A stretch of DNA of 64,000 bases from Thermacetogenium phaeum DSM 12270 (GTDB lineage: Bacteria > Bacillota > DSM-12270 > Thermacetogeniales > Thermacetogeniaceae). The notes under the pieces were generated by a model. The model searched no databases. It was not told the origin of the DNA and was given only the letters and a program-made list of their open reading frames with translations. Below, piece after piece: positions 24,291 to 33,486 of this stretch. Both the position numbers and the translations under genes were made by a program. Every line of letters begins with the position of its first letter. The first letter of the stretch is position 1. Where the stretch lies: assembly GCF_000305935.1 (NCBI RefSeq), contig NC_018870.1, positions 1,482,001-1,546,000 on the forward strand. The letters run 5' to 3'.

Positions 24291-24928
24291 TTTTTGAAGA
24301 CCAAACCACCGGTAGGACAAACCTTAACACATTCTTCACACTGGTTACAGCGTGATGCGGCAAGAGGTATATCAGCGAAAGTAGCAACCCTTCTGGAAAA
24401 GCCTCTGTTGACAAAGCCAATAGCCCCTGTTCCAACCAGCCTGTCAACCCGGACACACTGGCCGCAGAGAACACATCTGTTGGGATCATAAATGAAACCG
24501 TCCGGGCTGTCATCCACCGGCTTTTCCTCCAGCATAGGCCTGAGTCGGGTTAGCTTTAACTTCAACTTTCTTTCCCGGGCAATCTTCTGCAACTCGCAAT
24601 TGCGATTCTTCAGGCACTCTGAACAACGCAGCTTGTGGTTGGAAAGCAGAAGTTCAAAAGCAGTCCGCACTAACCTGTCAACTCTAGGTGTCCGGGTTCT
24701 AATCACCATTCCATCCCATACCTGCTGGGTGCAGGAGGTAACCGGATCGGGTAGTCCCTCGATTTCCACAAAGCAAAGCCGGCAGCTCGCCTCTGGGATT
24801 TCCTCTCCCCTTATGCTGCACAGGTGCGGAATGTAGATTCCGCAGTCCAGCGCCGCCCAAAGCAGTTTTTCCCCCTCAGGCACCTGATACTGCTGCCCGT
24901 CAATCGTTATCGTCACTTTACCCTTCAC
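24287..24928 (-). CDS. NADH dehydrogenase module, NuoG/HoxU-like iron-sulfur subunit (213 aa)
   Basis: An N-terminal [2Fe-2S] ferredoxin domain (LDCGIYIPHLC, EASCRLCFVEI) is followed by the His-Cys motif NHKLRCSECLKNRNC and a two-cluster ferredoxin end. The second motif CNQCEECVKVCPTGG is complete. The first reads CVLCGQCVRVDRLV, lacking the fourth Cys normally found before the E-V-x-G stretch. The large catalytic part of NuoG or HydA is absent, so this is the short electron-transfer form. GTG 24928 is the best start (AAGGAGG upstream); it overlaps the NuoF-like gene by 11 bp. Confidence 0.8.
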   Translation of the reverse strand: MKGKVTITIDGQQYQVPEGEKLLWAALDCGIYIPHLCSIRGEEIPEASCRLCFVEIEGLPDPVTSCTQQVWDGMVIRTRTPRVDRLVRTAFELLLSNHKLRCSECLKNRNCELQKIARERKLKLKLTRLRPMLEEKPVDDSPDGFIYDPNRCVLCGQCVRVDRLVGTGAIGFVNRGFSRRVATFADIPLAASRCNQCEECVKVCPTGGLVFKK

Positions 24929-26840
24929 TTTCTGCGCCCCCTTCCTCCTTCTCAACCGCCAGTGGAGGAGATATTTTAACAACGGCCTTATACTGGGGCG
25001 GACAGGCTACCATGCAGCTGTTGCACTTGACGCACTTATCGAGATGAATAGCCTTCAACATATCTGGCCTTGTGTAAATGGCTTCCGTCGGGCAGCTGCC
25101 GATGCAGACATCGCAAAGCTTGCTGCACTTCTCGGGTATGATCACATAGGTTATCAATTCCTTGCACATCAGCGCCGGACAGCGGCCCTCCTGGATGTGT
25201 GCCTCATACTCATCCCGGAAATAGCGAAGCGTTGTCAGAATAGGGTTGGGTGCTGTCTTTCCAAGGCTGCATAATGAACCCATTTTAACATCTTCCGCCA
25301 GTTCCTGGAGGAGCTCAATATCCTCGGGTTTACCCTTCCCTTCGGTGATTTCTGTAAGGATAGCCAGCATCTGCTTGGTACCTAAACGACAGAAGGTACA
25401 TTTACCACATGACTCTTTTTGAGTGAAGTCAAGGAAAAAGCGGGCAATTTCCACCATGCAATCATCTTCATCCAAAACCACGAGACCACCGGAGCCCATC
25501 ATAGCCCCCGCCTCTTGCAGGGAGTCAAAATCGATGGGCAGGTCGAGAGCGGATCCAGGAAGGCAGCCGCCCGAGGGGCCGCCGATCTGCACGGCTTTAA
25601 ACTGTTTTTCATCCTTGATTCCGTTTCCTACATCGTAAATCAATTCTCGAATAGTTGTTCCCATCGGCACCTCTACCAGGCCGGTGCCGACGACCTTTCC
25701 TGCCAGGGCGAAAACAGCAGTACCTGGGCTGTTTTCCGTCCCTATACTTTTAAACCAGGCAGCTCCCTGGCGCATAATATGAGGAATGTAAGAAAGGGTT
25801 TTGACATTATTGATTACCGTCGGCTTGCCGAAAAGACCGCAGGTAGCTGGGTAAGGAGGGCGATATCTGGGCACTCCCGCGCACCCTTCAATAGAGGCAA
25901 TCAAGGCAGTTTCCTCACCGCAAACAAATGCCCCAGACCCTTGGAAGATATCAATCTCAAAGCTAAAATCGCTTCCTAGAATATTGTTGCCTAACAGCCC
26001 CCGCTCACGGGCCTGGGCCAGCGCAACCCGGAGACGGGACACGGCCAAAGGATACTCGGCTCGCACATAAATGTATCCCTTCGCTGCTTGCACTGCATAA
26101 CCGGCGATGATCAATCCTTCGATAAGCTGATGGGGGTTGGACTCAAGAATTGCTCTGTCCATAAAAGCACCGGGATCGCCCTCATCGGCATTGCAGATCA
26201 CATATTTGGGGAAATCCTTTTCTAGGTAGCACCTTTCCCACTTTAGCCCAGTAGGGAATCCGGCCCCACCGCGGCCTCTCAGCTTAGATTCTTTGATCTC
26301 TTCAATTACGTATGAGGGCTTCTTTTCCAAAACTCCGGTAAGGGCAGCATAGCCATCTCGTGCTATATAATGATCAATATCCTCCGGGTCAATCAAACCG
26401 CAGTCAGCAAGAATGATTTTCTTTTCGATAACGCCGCGCGGGAAATCTTCATAAGTGGGAAATTCATCATTAGGGTCCAGTGCAAAAAGGGCAAAATCAT
26501 AGCAAGGGTCATCCCCCAGGAGGTAATCAGAAACAATCCTTTTGGCAGTCCCTTCATCGACAGGCCCGTAGCACAGAGTTGGAAACCCGGGCTTGGCGAT
26601 CACAACCAAGGGCTCGGCGTAGCAGTGTCCCATGCATCCGACCTCTCTAATCTCTACATCCAGCTGATTCTTATCAACTTCCTCCTTAAAAACAGATAGA
26701 ATCCCCAAGGCCCCCGCTGCTCTCCCGCATGTTGCCGTCCCAACAAGAACGAGCGGCTTCGACTTTAAAATGGATATTTTTTGTAAAGCAGCTCTCTTTA
26801 GAGCTTCATACCTCTGTCCTACAGTTTCAGCAATGCTCAA
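24918..26840 (-). CDS. NADH dehydrogenase module, NuoF/HydB-like flavoprotein (640 aa)
   Basis: The N-terminus carries a thioredoxin-like [2Fe-2S] extension (TATCGRAAGALG, GCMGHCYAEPLV). The NuoF core follows with the NADH/FMN loop GRGGAGFPTGLKWERC, GDPGAFMDRAI, FVCGEETALI, the SLBB region and the N3-type cluster SCGKCTFCRLG. The C-terminus adds two [4Fe-4S] clusters (CSKLCDVCIGSCPTEAI, CVKCNSCMVACPP). This domain set equals HydB of electron-bifurcating hydrogenases and formate dehydrogenases, which oxidise or reduce NAD(H) in the cytoplasm. It overlaps the preceding NuoE-like gene by 4 bp. Confidence 0.9.
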   Translation of the reverse strand: MSIAETVGQRYEALKRAALQKISILKSKPLVLVGTATCGRAAGALGILSVFKEEVDKNQLDVEIREVGCMGHCYAEPLVVIAKPGFPTLCYGPVDEGTAKRIVSDYLLGDDPCYDFALFALDPNDEFPTYEDFPRGVIEKKIILADCGLIDPEDIDHYIARDGYAALTGVLEKKPSYVIEEIKESKLRGRGGAGFPTGLKWERCYLEKDFPKYVICNADEGDPGAFMDRAILESNPHQLIEGLIIAGYAVQAAKGYIYVRAEYPLAVSRLRVALAQARERGLLGNNILGSDFSFEIDIFQGSGAFVCGEETALIASIEGCAGVPRYRPPYPATCGLFGKPTVINNVKTLSYIPHIMRQGAAWFKSIGTENSPGTAVFALAGKVVGTGLVEVPMGTTIRELIYDVGNGIKDEKQFKAVQIGGPSGGCLPGSALDLPIDFDSLQEAGAMMGSGGLVVLDEDDCMVEIARFFLDFTQKESCGKCTFCRLGTKQMLAILTEITEGKGKPEDIELLQELAEDVKMGSLCSLGKTAPNPILTTLRYFRDEYEAHIQEGRCPALMCKELITYVIIPEKCSKLCDVCIGSCPTEAIYTRPDMLKAIHLDKCVKCNSCMVACPPQYKAVVKISPPLAVEKEEGGAESEG

Positions 26841-27388
26841 TTCTCCTGGCCTCCTTCCTCCGGGTTCTTTTTCTTGCCCTTCTCCTGCTCCGCTTTCTGC
26901 ATTTCAAAGGCGAGCAAAATTCCGTCGACCCGAATAGGAGAAACCTTTGCCTCTACCTTTTCATCAACAACAACCACCGGAGCAAGCGCACAACACCCAA
27001 CACAAGCAACACGCTCTAAACTAAATTCCCGGTCAGGTGTAGTCTCTCCTTCTTTAATCTCTAATCGGCGCTCAAAGGAGTCCAGAATGATGTGGCCGCC
27101 CATCATATGGCAGGCAGTACCCATACAAACCTTAATCTGGTGTTTACCAGGCGGATTTAAACGGAACTGATTGTAAAAAGTAGCTACGCCGTAAACATCA
27201 ACTTCAGGGATCCCCATCGCCTCTGCAATTTGCTGCATTGCTTCTTTCGGGAGATACCCCAGCCTCTCCTGTACCTCCTGGATCACAGGGATCAATTCCT
27301 GGCGCTCGGTTTCGTGATTCTTAAGGATTGCTTCCGTTTCCTCACGAATTACTTTCAGTTCATCTTCCCTAAGAGCCACTGTTATCAT
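26837..27388 (-). CDS. NADH dehydrogenase module, NuoE/HydC-like [2Fe-2S] subunit (183 aa)
   Basis: This is a thioredoxin-like [2Fe-2S] protein with the family spacing: CMGTACHMMGG and, about 40 residues later, CVGCCALAPVV. An N-terminal helical domain precedes it (IPVIQEVQERLGYLPKEAM). It transfers electrons within the NuoEF-type module. The start at ATG 27388 overlaps the ATPase gene by 20 bp; GTG at 27379 has the better distance to GGGAGGG and may be the real one. Confidence 0.9.
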   Translation of the reverse strand: MITVALREDELKVIREETEAILKNHETERQELIPVIQEVQERLGYLPKEAMQQIAEAMGIPEVDVYGVATFYNQFRLNPPGKHQIKVCMGTACHMMGGHIILDSFERRLEIKEGETTPDREFSLERVACVGCCALAPVVVVDEKVEAKVSPIRVDGILLAFEMQKAEQEKGKKKNPEEGGQEN

Positions 27389-28310
27389 TCCCTCCCCCCT
27401 CGTGATACTCTCTCAATTCTCTGCTTTCAGACCTTTTTCCTGCCAGGTGCCCGATAAAACCACCCCCCTGCAGAAACGCCTCATGGGCAACGATATTCTC
27501 TTTGTTTCTGGCTAGAGCATCGAGAGTTCCAGCCACATAATCCTTTTGATAACGGTCTGCATTTAATATAAAGACGGCCCTCGCCCAATCGAGAGCAGCT
27601 GACGATCCAGTTCCCAGCCGGTAACCCTGTTCGCGCGCCTGGGCTACCGCCAGCGCAATGTTTTCGTCGAGGGCATCAATCACCTCAGAGGCTCGGAGCC
27701 GCAGGATCGCCGCCTCTTCTTTAATATCGGGGTAATCAAGATATAAAAAGACGCAACGCCTGCGAATGGCCTCAGAGAGTTCCCTCTCTCCGTTACTGGT
27801 AATTACCACCACAGGCCTGTGGGCAGCTTTAATGGTTCCGATCTCCGGAATCGAGACCTGAAAATCTGAAAGGATTTCCAGTAATAAAGCCTCGAAGGAG
27901 CGATCTGCACGGTCAATCTCATCGATTAATAAGAGAACCTGCCCCTCCTGGGTGATGGCCTGCAACAACGGGCGCTGAAGAATATAAGGAAGAGAAAAGA
28001 GATCCTCAGTATCCTCTCTCCTGTTTTTGCCGGCAAGGTGAATCCTGACGAGCTGCCGCTGGATATTCCAGTCATAAATAGCTTTGCTTTCATCAAGCCC
28101 TTCATGGCATTGAAGGCGAATCAGCCTGGCCTTCAGGATGCCGCTCAAGGCCTTTGCCAGTTCGGTTTTTCCAACCCCGGCAGCACCGCAGACAAGCAGC
28201 GGCTTTTCCAGCTTCAGGGCCAGGTAAACAACAGAGAGTGCTTCTTCTTTAATGACATAGCCCATCTGAGCGAAGCCATCCCGTAGAGTGTCGAGACTTA
28301 TTTCCAACAC
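27369..28310 (-). CDS. MoxR/CoxD-type AAA+ ATPase (313 aa)
   Basis: Walker A GAAGVGKTELAK, Walker B LLLIDEIDRADRSFEALLLE and an arginine finger region SEAIRRRCVFLYLDYPD mark the MoxR group of AAA+ ATPases. These chaperone-like proteins help activate metallo-enzymes (CoxD for CO dehydrogenase of the Mo type, NorQ for NO reductase), usually with a VWA partner. No VWA gene is present here. The gene overlaps the NuoE-like gene, so a role in maturing an oxidoreductase using this NADH module is possible, but this is inference. Confidence 0.8.
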   Translation of the reverse strand: MLEISLDTLRDGFAQMGYVIKEEALSVVYLALKLEKPLLVCGAAGVGKTELAKALSGILKARLIRLQCHEGLDESKAIYDWNIQRQLVRIHLAGKNRREDTEDLFSLPYILQRPLLQAITQEGQVLLLIDEIDRADRSFEALLLEILSDFQVSIPEIGTIKAAHRPVVVITSNGERELSEAIRRRCVFLYLDYPDIKEEAAILRLRASEVIDALDENIALAVAQAREQGYRLGTGSSAALDWARAVFILNADRYQKDYVAGTLDALARNKENIVAHEAFLQGGGFIGHLAGKRSESRELREYHEGGGNDNSGS

Positions 28311-28313
28311 TGG

Positions 28314-28577
28314 TCACCTCTCAGGCTTACTCCTTTTCGCCAGGAGATGCAGCAGTAAATAGCAAGAAGCAGCAACAAAAACAAAAATAATCAGGGCATA
28401 ATGAAGGGCAACCTTTAAGAATAGATCTACGATGAGGAGAGCCAGGCTCAGAGAAAAAGGAAGGATGAAAGACCGCCATTGAAATACAAAGCGTCCCCGA
28501 CGAATCTGGTGGAAGTTTAAAACAAAAAAGAATATCAGCGTCAATATAAATAAACCCAACAGGAGCAGCAGCATCAC
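28314..28577 (-). CDS. Small membrane protein (87 aa)
   Basis: Three hydrophobic segments (about residues 1-20, 35-53, 57-80) and a basic end. It overlaps the stop of surE by 4 bp (ATGA) and is followed after 3 bp by the MoxR-type ATPase, so it belongs to the same operon. No family is recognised. Confidence 0.6.
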   Translation of the reverse strand: MMLLLLLGLFILTLIFFFVLNFHQIRRGRFVFQWRSFILPFSLSLALLIVDLFLKVALHYALIIFVFVAASCYLLLHLLAKRSKPER

Positions 28578-29362
28578 TTCTCTTCCCCTGATAATTCTCC
28601 CAATAAATCCTTTAAAATGTTCAGCACCCGGTAATTAGTTAAATCAATATGGATCGGTGTAATAGAAACCATGTTTTCCCTAATAGTGGCAACATCTGTA
28701 TCCATCCCCGAAGAATCATCAATGACATCGATAACATCTCCGCCTAACCAGTAATAGGCCCTACCTCTGGGGTCCGTTCGAGTTTCAAAACAGTTGACGT
28801 ATTTACGGTTGCCCAATCTTGTTACTTTCACACCCCGGATTTGTTCTGGGGGAAGGGACGGCACATTGATATTGAGCAGCGAATCACGGCAAAAACCGTT
28901 TTCCAGCACCAGGGGGGCAAGTTTTCTGGTGAATGAGGCGGCATATCTGTAATCCGGAGAATGATAATCTGTAACCGAAACGGCCAAGGCCGCAATCCCG
29001 GAAATCAGCCCCTCGAGTGCCCCTGATACAGTGCCGGAATAAAGCACATCAATCCCCAGGTTTGGCCCCCTGTTGATGCCGGCGATAACCAGGTCGGGCC
29101 TCTCCTTAAGGAGACAACTGATAGCAAGCTTAACGCAGTCAGCAGGTGTGCCGTTAACCGCCCAGGCCCTGCCGTCAAACATAGAGATCCGCTCGGCCCG
29201 CAGGGGTTGATCTACCGTTATTCCATGACCGGTAGCGCTCCTTTCGCGGTCCGGCGCCACTACGTCAACCTCTGCTATATCCTGAAGGGCATCCCAGAGA
29301 ACGGCCAGCCCGGGAGCATAAATGCTGTCGTCATTTGTCAGAAGAATTCTCAACTTTTTCAT
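28574..29362 (-). CDS. surE: 5'/3'-nucleotidase SurE
   Basis: SurE hydrolyses nucleoside monophosphates in the cytoplasm using a divalent metal. The metal site is clear: TNDDSIYAPG near the N-terminus, AVNGTPADCV, and INRGPNLGIDVLYSGTVSGALEG. The ATG at 29362 places KKLRILLTNDD at the N-terminus as in the family; upstream in-frame codons to 29437 do not look coding. The length of 262 residues is normal. It heads the operon with the MoxR ATPase and NADH module. Confidence 0.92.
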   Translation of the reverse strand: MKKLRILLTNDDSIYAPGLAVLWDALQDIAEVDVVAPDRERSATGHGITVDQPLRAERISMFDGRAWAVNGTPADCVKLAISCLLKERPDLVIAGINRGPNLGIDVLYSGTVSGALEGLISGIAALAVSVTDYHSPDYRYAASFTRKLAPLVLENGFCRDSLLNINVPSLPPEQIRGVKVTRLGNRKYVNCFETRTDPRGRAYYWLGGDVIDVIDDSSGMDTDVATIRENMVSITPIHIDLTNYRVLNILKDLLGELSGEEK

Positions 29363-29482
29363 GGCCACCACAACCTCAACATATAGTCTACCGCGAACCA
29401 ATGAAATACGCAATAAAGAAGCTGCCAATGCTGGCAATAATAAAGCGCCTTATCCGGCGCTCCATAGAAGTTTTTCTGCAGG

Positions 29483-30046
29483 TTAATTTCCCCCTCTGAT
29501 CAGCGCAAATGCCTCCGCCCTCGTTGCCTCATTTGTTTGAAAGATACCGCGTACCGCAGAGGTAAGCGTCTTAGACCCGGCCTTTTTAACCCCCCTCATG
29601 GTCATGCACATATGCTCCGCTTCAATCACTACGATCACTCCCAGGGGATTTAAAGCCTCCATGATCGTGTCAGCAATCTGCGATGTTAACCTTTCTTGCA
29701 GCTGCGGCCTCTTAGAGAGGCATTCGACTACCCGGGCCAGCTTGCTCAAACCGGTTATTCTTCCCTGTCGCGGTATATAGGCCACATGTGCCTTCCCGTA
29801 AAAGGGCATGAAATGATGCTCACAGGTGGAATACATGGGTATATCCTTAACTAAAACCATCTCATTATGATTTTCCGAAAAAATTACATTCAATTCTTTC
29901 TTGGGGTCATGGTGTAACCCGCAGAATATCTCTTCATACATACGAGCAACGCGATCCGGAGTTCCGCGCAGCCCTTCACGCTCAGGATCTTCACCGATAC
30001 CTTCTAGAATCAAACGTACCCCCTGCAAGATCTTTTCCCGGTCCAC
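29483..30046 (-). CDS. folE: GTP cyclohydrolase I (FolE, type IA)
   Basis: It catalyses the first step of tetrahydrofolate synthesis, GTP to 7,8-dihydroneopterin triphosphate. The zinc ligands and active site are visible: [28 protein letters not shown], and [14 protein letters not shown]. The length of 187 residues fits. Tetrahydrofolate is the C1 carrier of the Wood-Ljungdahl pathway encoded further along. The gene ends 120 bp before surE. An inverted repeat lies upstream of its start. Confidence 0.95.
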   Translation of the reverse strand: MDREKILQGVRLILEGIGEDPEREGLRGTPDRVARMYEEIFCGLHHDPKKELNVIFSENHNEMVLVKDIPMYSTCEHHFMPFYGKAHVAYIPRQGRITGLSKLARVVECLSKRPQLQERLTSQIADTIMEALNPLGVIVVIEAEHMCMTMRGVKKAGSKTLTSAVRGIFQTNEATRAEAFALIRGGN

Positions 30047-30093
30047 TTTGGTTCTGATCCCCCCATCAATGCTTTTCTTGAAGAAGGTCTAAT

Positions 30094-30116
30094 ATATTAC
30101 CGCTAAATGGTAATAT
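30094..30116 (-). promoter_or_regulatory. Inverted repeat upstream of folE
   Basis: ATATTACC, seven bases, GGTAATAT lies about 48 bp before the folE start. It could be an operator; it has no T tract, so it is not a terminator. The regulator is unknown. Confidence 0.4.
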
Positions 30117-30209
30117 CGGCTCCCGATAACACTAACCATACTTTTATTCGTCAATGGGGGGGGATATCCTGCAAGAATCAGGAGGATATTAAATTTTTAA
30201 ATTGATAAT

Positions 30210-31196
30210 CTAAGCCAAGCCCAATGACTTGTTGAAACAGCTGAGGGCGCTAACCTGATCTCCCATTCGCTGGTGTATAACTGCCATAATACTCCAGGCA
30301 TGATAATTTTCCCTATCCTGAGCGATTACCTTCTTCAGACAGTTAACAGCCTCTTCATATTTACCCATCAGCGCTAAGCAGGCTCCTTTATTGCACAAAA
30401 AGGTTAAATTGCCCGGATCCAACGAAAGAGCTTGGTTGCAACACTTCAATGCAAGATCCAAACGGCCCTGTTCTGCAAGATAGACGGCGACGTTGTTTAA
30501 TAATACCGGCTCGTCCGGTTTAAGGTGCAAAGCGAGATCGAAATAATAGACAGCTTCTTTGGGTTTGCCGGACTTAAGCAATGCCGCAGCCAGATTGCTG
30601 AGCAGTTCCACGCTCTCTTCTTGGCTTGTTTCAAGGGCACTTTTGAAGGTAGCACAAGCCTCTGCATGGCGGTTCAACTTGGCCAGGCAGTACCCCTTGT
30701 TATTTAATAAAGCCTCGGAAACCAACCCGAAATTCTGGGCTTTTTCTAGATATTGCAACGCTTGCCGATAGCAATTCAGGTGACAATAACAGATAGCAAT
30801 GTTATTCAGTAATATCTTATCTTTCGGAGAAGCCTGGCTGGCCTTTAATAAGTAGCTGAGAGCTTTCTCAATATCACCGAGTTTATATAAACAAAATCCC
30901 TTACCGGCAAGAGCCCTTCCGTTGCTGGGCTCGACCTCTAAGGCGCAATCAAAACATATTTCGGCCTCTCGATAGCAGGCATTACTTATCATTTCCTCTG
31001 CCCGGCAACACCAGCTTTCCGGAGAATCCTGCTGGCACTCACCTGCCGGAGAAAAGTGATACTGCAGAGTAATGGGCTCTGTACGAACAAAATACAATTT
31101 CTGTAAGCTTTTCCCTCTCTCCCTGCGCCTCCACCTTTCCAACAGCGACAGAAGCTGGCTGAAGATTTTTGCTATCCGAAAAGGTGATGACTGCAT
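30210..31196 (-). CDS. Tetratricopeptide repeat protein (328 aa)
   Basis: From about residue 70 to the end the protein consists of about seven TPR units of 34 residues, with recurring patterns such as GRALAGKGFCLYKLGDIEKAL, ILLNNIAICYCHLNCYRQAL and VLLNNVAVYLAEQGRLDLAL. The N-terminal 60 residues are basic and unassigned. No signal peptide is seen, so it probably acts as a cytoplasmic scaffold; the partner is unknown. It stands alone between folE and the fur operon. Confidence 0.8.
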   Translation of the reverse strand: MQSSPFRIAKIFSQLLSLLERWRRRERGKSLQKLYFVRTEPITLQYHFSPAGECQQDSPESWCCRAEEMISNACYREAEICFDCALEVEPSNGRALAGKGFCLYKLGDIEKALSYLLKASQASPKDKILLNNIAICYCHLNCYRQALQYLEKAQNFGLVSEALLNNKGYCLAKLNRHAEACATFKSALETSQEESVELLSNLAAALLKSGKPKEAVYYFDLALHLKPDEPVLLNNVAVYLAEQGRLDLALKCCNQALSLDPGNLTFLCNKGACLALMGKYEEAVNCLKKVIAQDRENYHAWSIMAVIHQRMGDQVSALSCFNKSLGLA

Positions 31197-31329
31197 TAGA
31201 CCGCCTCCTTTTAACCCACGTTGCTGGGTATAAGTTCTCTACCGAAGCAGTCATTTCCTGCTAATATTTACCATCTTATTTCCCCTTTCTTCGTCATTCA
31301 CAAAAAATTTGTAATAATGAAAAAAATAA

Positions 31330-31366
31330 CAGAACCTCGTTTAGTTTACGCACGAGGTTCTGCTTG
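31330..31366 (-). terminator. Terminator of the diguanylate cyclase-fur operon
   Basis: On the minus strand AGAACCTCGT, an 11-base loop and ACGAGGTTCT are followed by GTTATTTTTTT, 23 bp after the fur-like stop. Confidence 0.85.
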
Positions 31367-31388
31367 ACACAAAAGAATAAAGTAAGTT

Positions 31389-31829
31389 TTATTGATTATG
31401 CCGGCATTCTTTACAGTAACCGTAAAAAATTAATTGATGATCAACGATCCGAAATTCTGTTTTTTTCTCAATCCAAGTTTCCAGGCTTTCCAACAAATCA
31501 TCATTAAACTCAATCACCCTGCCGCAGTTGACACAGATCAAATGATGATGGTTGTGGGATTGCTGTTCGGCTAATTCATATCTTGCGCAACCGTTACCGA
31601 AGTCAAGCTTGTTTAAGATGCCGAGCCCTGCAAGCAGCTCCAGAGTTCGATAAACCGTCGCCAGTCCGATTTCAGGATCCTCTTTCTTAACGATTAAATG
31701 TAGTTCTTCAGCGCATAAATGTTCATCCGCATGATCTAGCAACGCTTTCAGAATAAGCTGCCGCTGCGGGGTTATTTTATAGGCATTGGCTTGCAATTTT
31801 TTACAATAAGAATTCAATTTGTTCTGCAA
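31389..31829 (-). CDS. Fur-family metalloregulator
   Basis: A winged-helix domain (YKITPQRQLILKALLDH, IGLATVYRTLELLAGLGI) is followed by the metal-binding half (HNHHHLICVNCGRVIEF) and a C-terminal CKEC pair, so the structural zinc site CxxC/CxxC is complete. It could sense iron, zinc or peroxide; subtype cannot be told from sequence reading. I favour TTG at 31829, with GGGAGG 8 bases upstream, over the upstream TTG at 31844. It is co-transcribed with the upstream response regulator. Confidence 0.85.
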   Translation of the reverse strand: MQNKLNSYCKKLQANAYKITPQRQLILKALLDHADEHLCAEELHLIVKKEDPEIGLATVYRTLELLAGLGILNKLDFGNGCARYELAEQQSHNHHHLICVNCGRVIEFNDDLLESLETWIEKKTEFRIVDHQLIFYGYCKECRHNQ

Positions 31830-31849
31830 CTTGAATCCTCCCAATCCGG

Positions 31850-32794
31850 TTATTTCCTGCGGAGGTCCTTTACGAAGATACTTCCCGGAAAAGTTTTTGC
31901 ATATTTCTTTAGCTCTGCCGCTATCTCCCCTACCACCCAGTGGCTGTCGATTTTACGGTGCTCGTTGGAAACTACAGCGATTGAAAGGCTTATAATAGGA
32001 AACAGCTGCTCCCTATTTTTCCGATCAACGGTCAGCACGTAGCCGCGTTCCCAATCTTCTTTACTGTAAAATCTTTGGATCCCTTCATCAAAAACGGTTA
32101 TCAGATGATGACAGATATCCTCTACCTTTTGAGGTAAGGTAATCACGAGAAAGTCATCACCGCCGATATGTCCTAAAAAGTCATTTGGAGTTCCCTTCTT
32201 ATCGACTGTTGATACAAGGATCTCTGCCAGAAATTTAATGACTTCATCCCCCTGCAAAAACCCGTAGGTATCATTGTAAGATTTGAAGTTATCGATATCG
32301 ATATACAGGACGGCAAATTTTTCCCCAGAAAGAATGCGTTCTTTAATCTCCTTTTCCACAGCGGGGTTACCGCTCAAGCCGCTTAAAGGGTTTGTGTATC
32401 GCTCTTGTTGAATGCGGCGCAGTAAGGCGCGCAGCCGGGCTACCAGTTCTAATGGTTCAAATGGCTTGCAAAGGTAGTCATCGGCACCGGCCTCCAATCC
32501 GGCAATTACATCTGCCGTTTCGGAACGCGAGGTAAGCATAAGTATCGGAAGATGGGCTGTATGGTGATTCTCGCGAATCTTTCGGCAGAGCTCACAACCG
32601 TCCATAACAGGCATAATCCGGTCTATTAGAATAATGTCCGGGCGCAATTCCTGGGCAAAAGCAAGGGCTTTGCCGGGATCGTGAAGAACAGTAACACTAA
32701 ATCCGGCCTTTCCGAGAGTATCCTTTATCAATTGAGTCACTATCGGATCGTCATCAACAATTAAAACCTTGGTTTGAACTCTCAAAGCCCTCAC
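31850..32794 (-). CDS. Response regulator with GGDEF diguanylate cyclase domain (314 aa)
   Basis: Residues 8-125 form a receiver domain (DDDP pocket, phosphoacceptor in IILIDRIMPVMDG, DYLCKPFEP). Residues about 160-310 form a GGDEF domain with AVLYIDIDNFKSYNDTYG and the active-site variant GGDDF, a conservative change from GGDEF that can stay active. It would make cyclic di-GMP when phosphorylated. No partner kinase is adjacent. It lies 20 bp ahead of the fur-like gene, so metal regulation and c-di-GMP signalling may be co-expressed. Confidence 0.85.
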   Translation of the reverse strand: MRALRVQTKVLIVDDDPIVTQLIKDTLGKAGFSVTVLHDPGKALAFAQELRPDIILIDRIMPVMDGCELCRKIRENHHTAHLPILMLTSRSETADVIAGLEAGADDYLCKPFEPLELVARLRALLRRIQQERYTNPLSGLSGNPAVEKEIKERILSGEKFAVLYIDIDNFKSYNDTYGFLQGDEVIKFLAEILVSTVDKKGTPNDFLGHIGGDDFLVITLPQKVEDICHHLITVFDEGIQRFYSKEDWERGYVLTVDRKNREQLFPIISLSIAVVSNEHRKIDSHWVVGEIAAELKKYAKTFPGSIFVKDLRRK

Positions 32795-32946
32795 CGATCT
32801 TTATTATATAACTATTTTTAAAAATTTCCTTAAACAATAAAACCCCAGAATACAAAATTCCAATTATTAAGAACCGGCATCTTTCATATTGCAGAACCAC
32901 TCGTAATAATTTTAAAGAAAGATATAAGGAAAGGGTGAGAGCTCTC

Positions 32947-33327
32947 ATGCCGGAAGAAAAAAAATCTCTCCTCACCAGCCCATTAATCTTTGGTACTACG
33001 GCAGCGATTCTTATCGGTCTATTAGGGATCCTCGTCCTGGCATCCTGTACCTATTTCACCAATTTCTCCGAACTATATCTTAGGCCTGCAGGAACGGTTT
33101 TGTATCTCTTAGGTGCTTTTGCAGGAGGCTTTCTCGCCACAAAAAAATCGGGGGGCAAGGCATTGCTCTATGGTGCCCAAATAGGGATCGCATATTTTCT
33201 CTTTTTCTCCTTGATTCTGCTGTTAACCAATCCGGCTGCCTTATCGGCAGCAACTCTGGGCATAAAAGGAATCTATGCGCTCGTGGCAGCAGTTGCAGGT
33301 GGAGCCTGTGGTATTGCCTTTTCATAA
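32947..33327 (+). CDS. TIGR04086-family membrane protein (126 aa)
   Basis: Four hydrophobic segments fill the protein (FGTTAAILIGLLGILVLAS, LYLLGAFAGGFLA, FLFFSLILLL, IYALVAAVAGGACGIAF), the pattern of the TIGR04086 group of small clostridial membrane proteins of unknown function. ATG 32947 follows AAAGGGTGAG; an in-frame GTG at 32935 is less likely. It is divergent from the diguanylate cyclase gene. Confidence 0.7.
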   Translation: MPEEKKSLLTSPLIFGTTAAILIGLLGILVLASCTYFTNFSELYLRPAGTVLYLLGAFAGGFLATKKSGGKALLYGAQIGIAYFLFFSLILLLTNPAALSAATLGIKGIYALVAAVAGGACGIAFS

Positions 33328-33486
33328 AACCCGCTAGAAGGTAGGAAAACCTTTATTTATTGAGAACTCTTTTTAAAAAGCTTAACAGAAAACGCGGCAG
33401 CTTGATGTAATATACCTTCAAAAGGATCACCTCTCGGTTTAACTTTTGGTCCTATTATATTCAGCGTGCCGTCTTATGTGCTTTCA

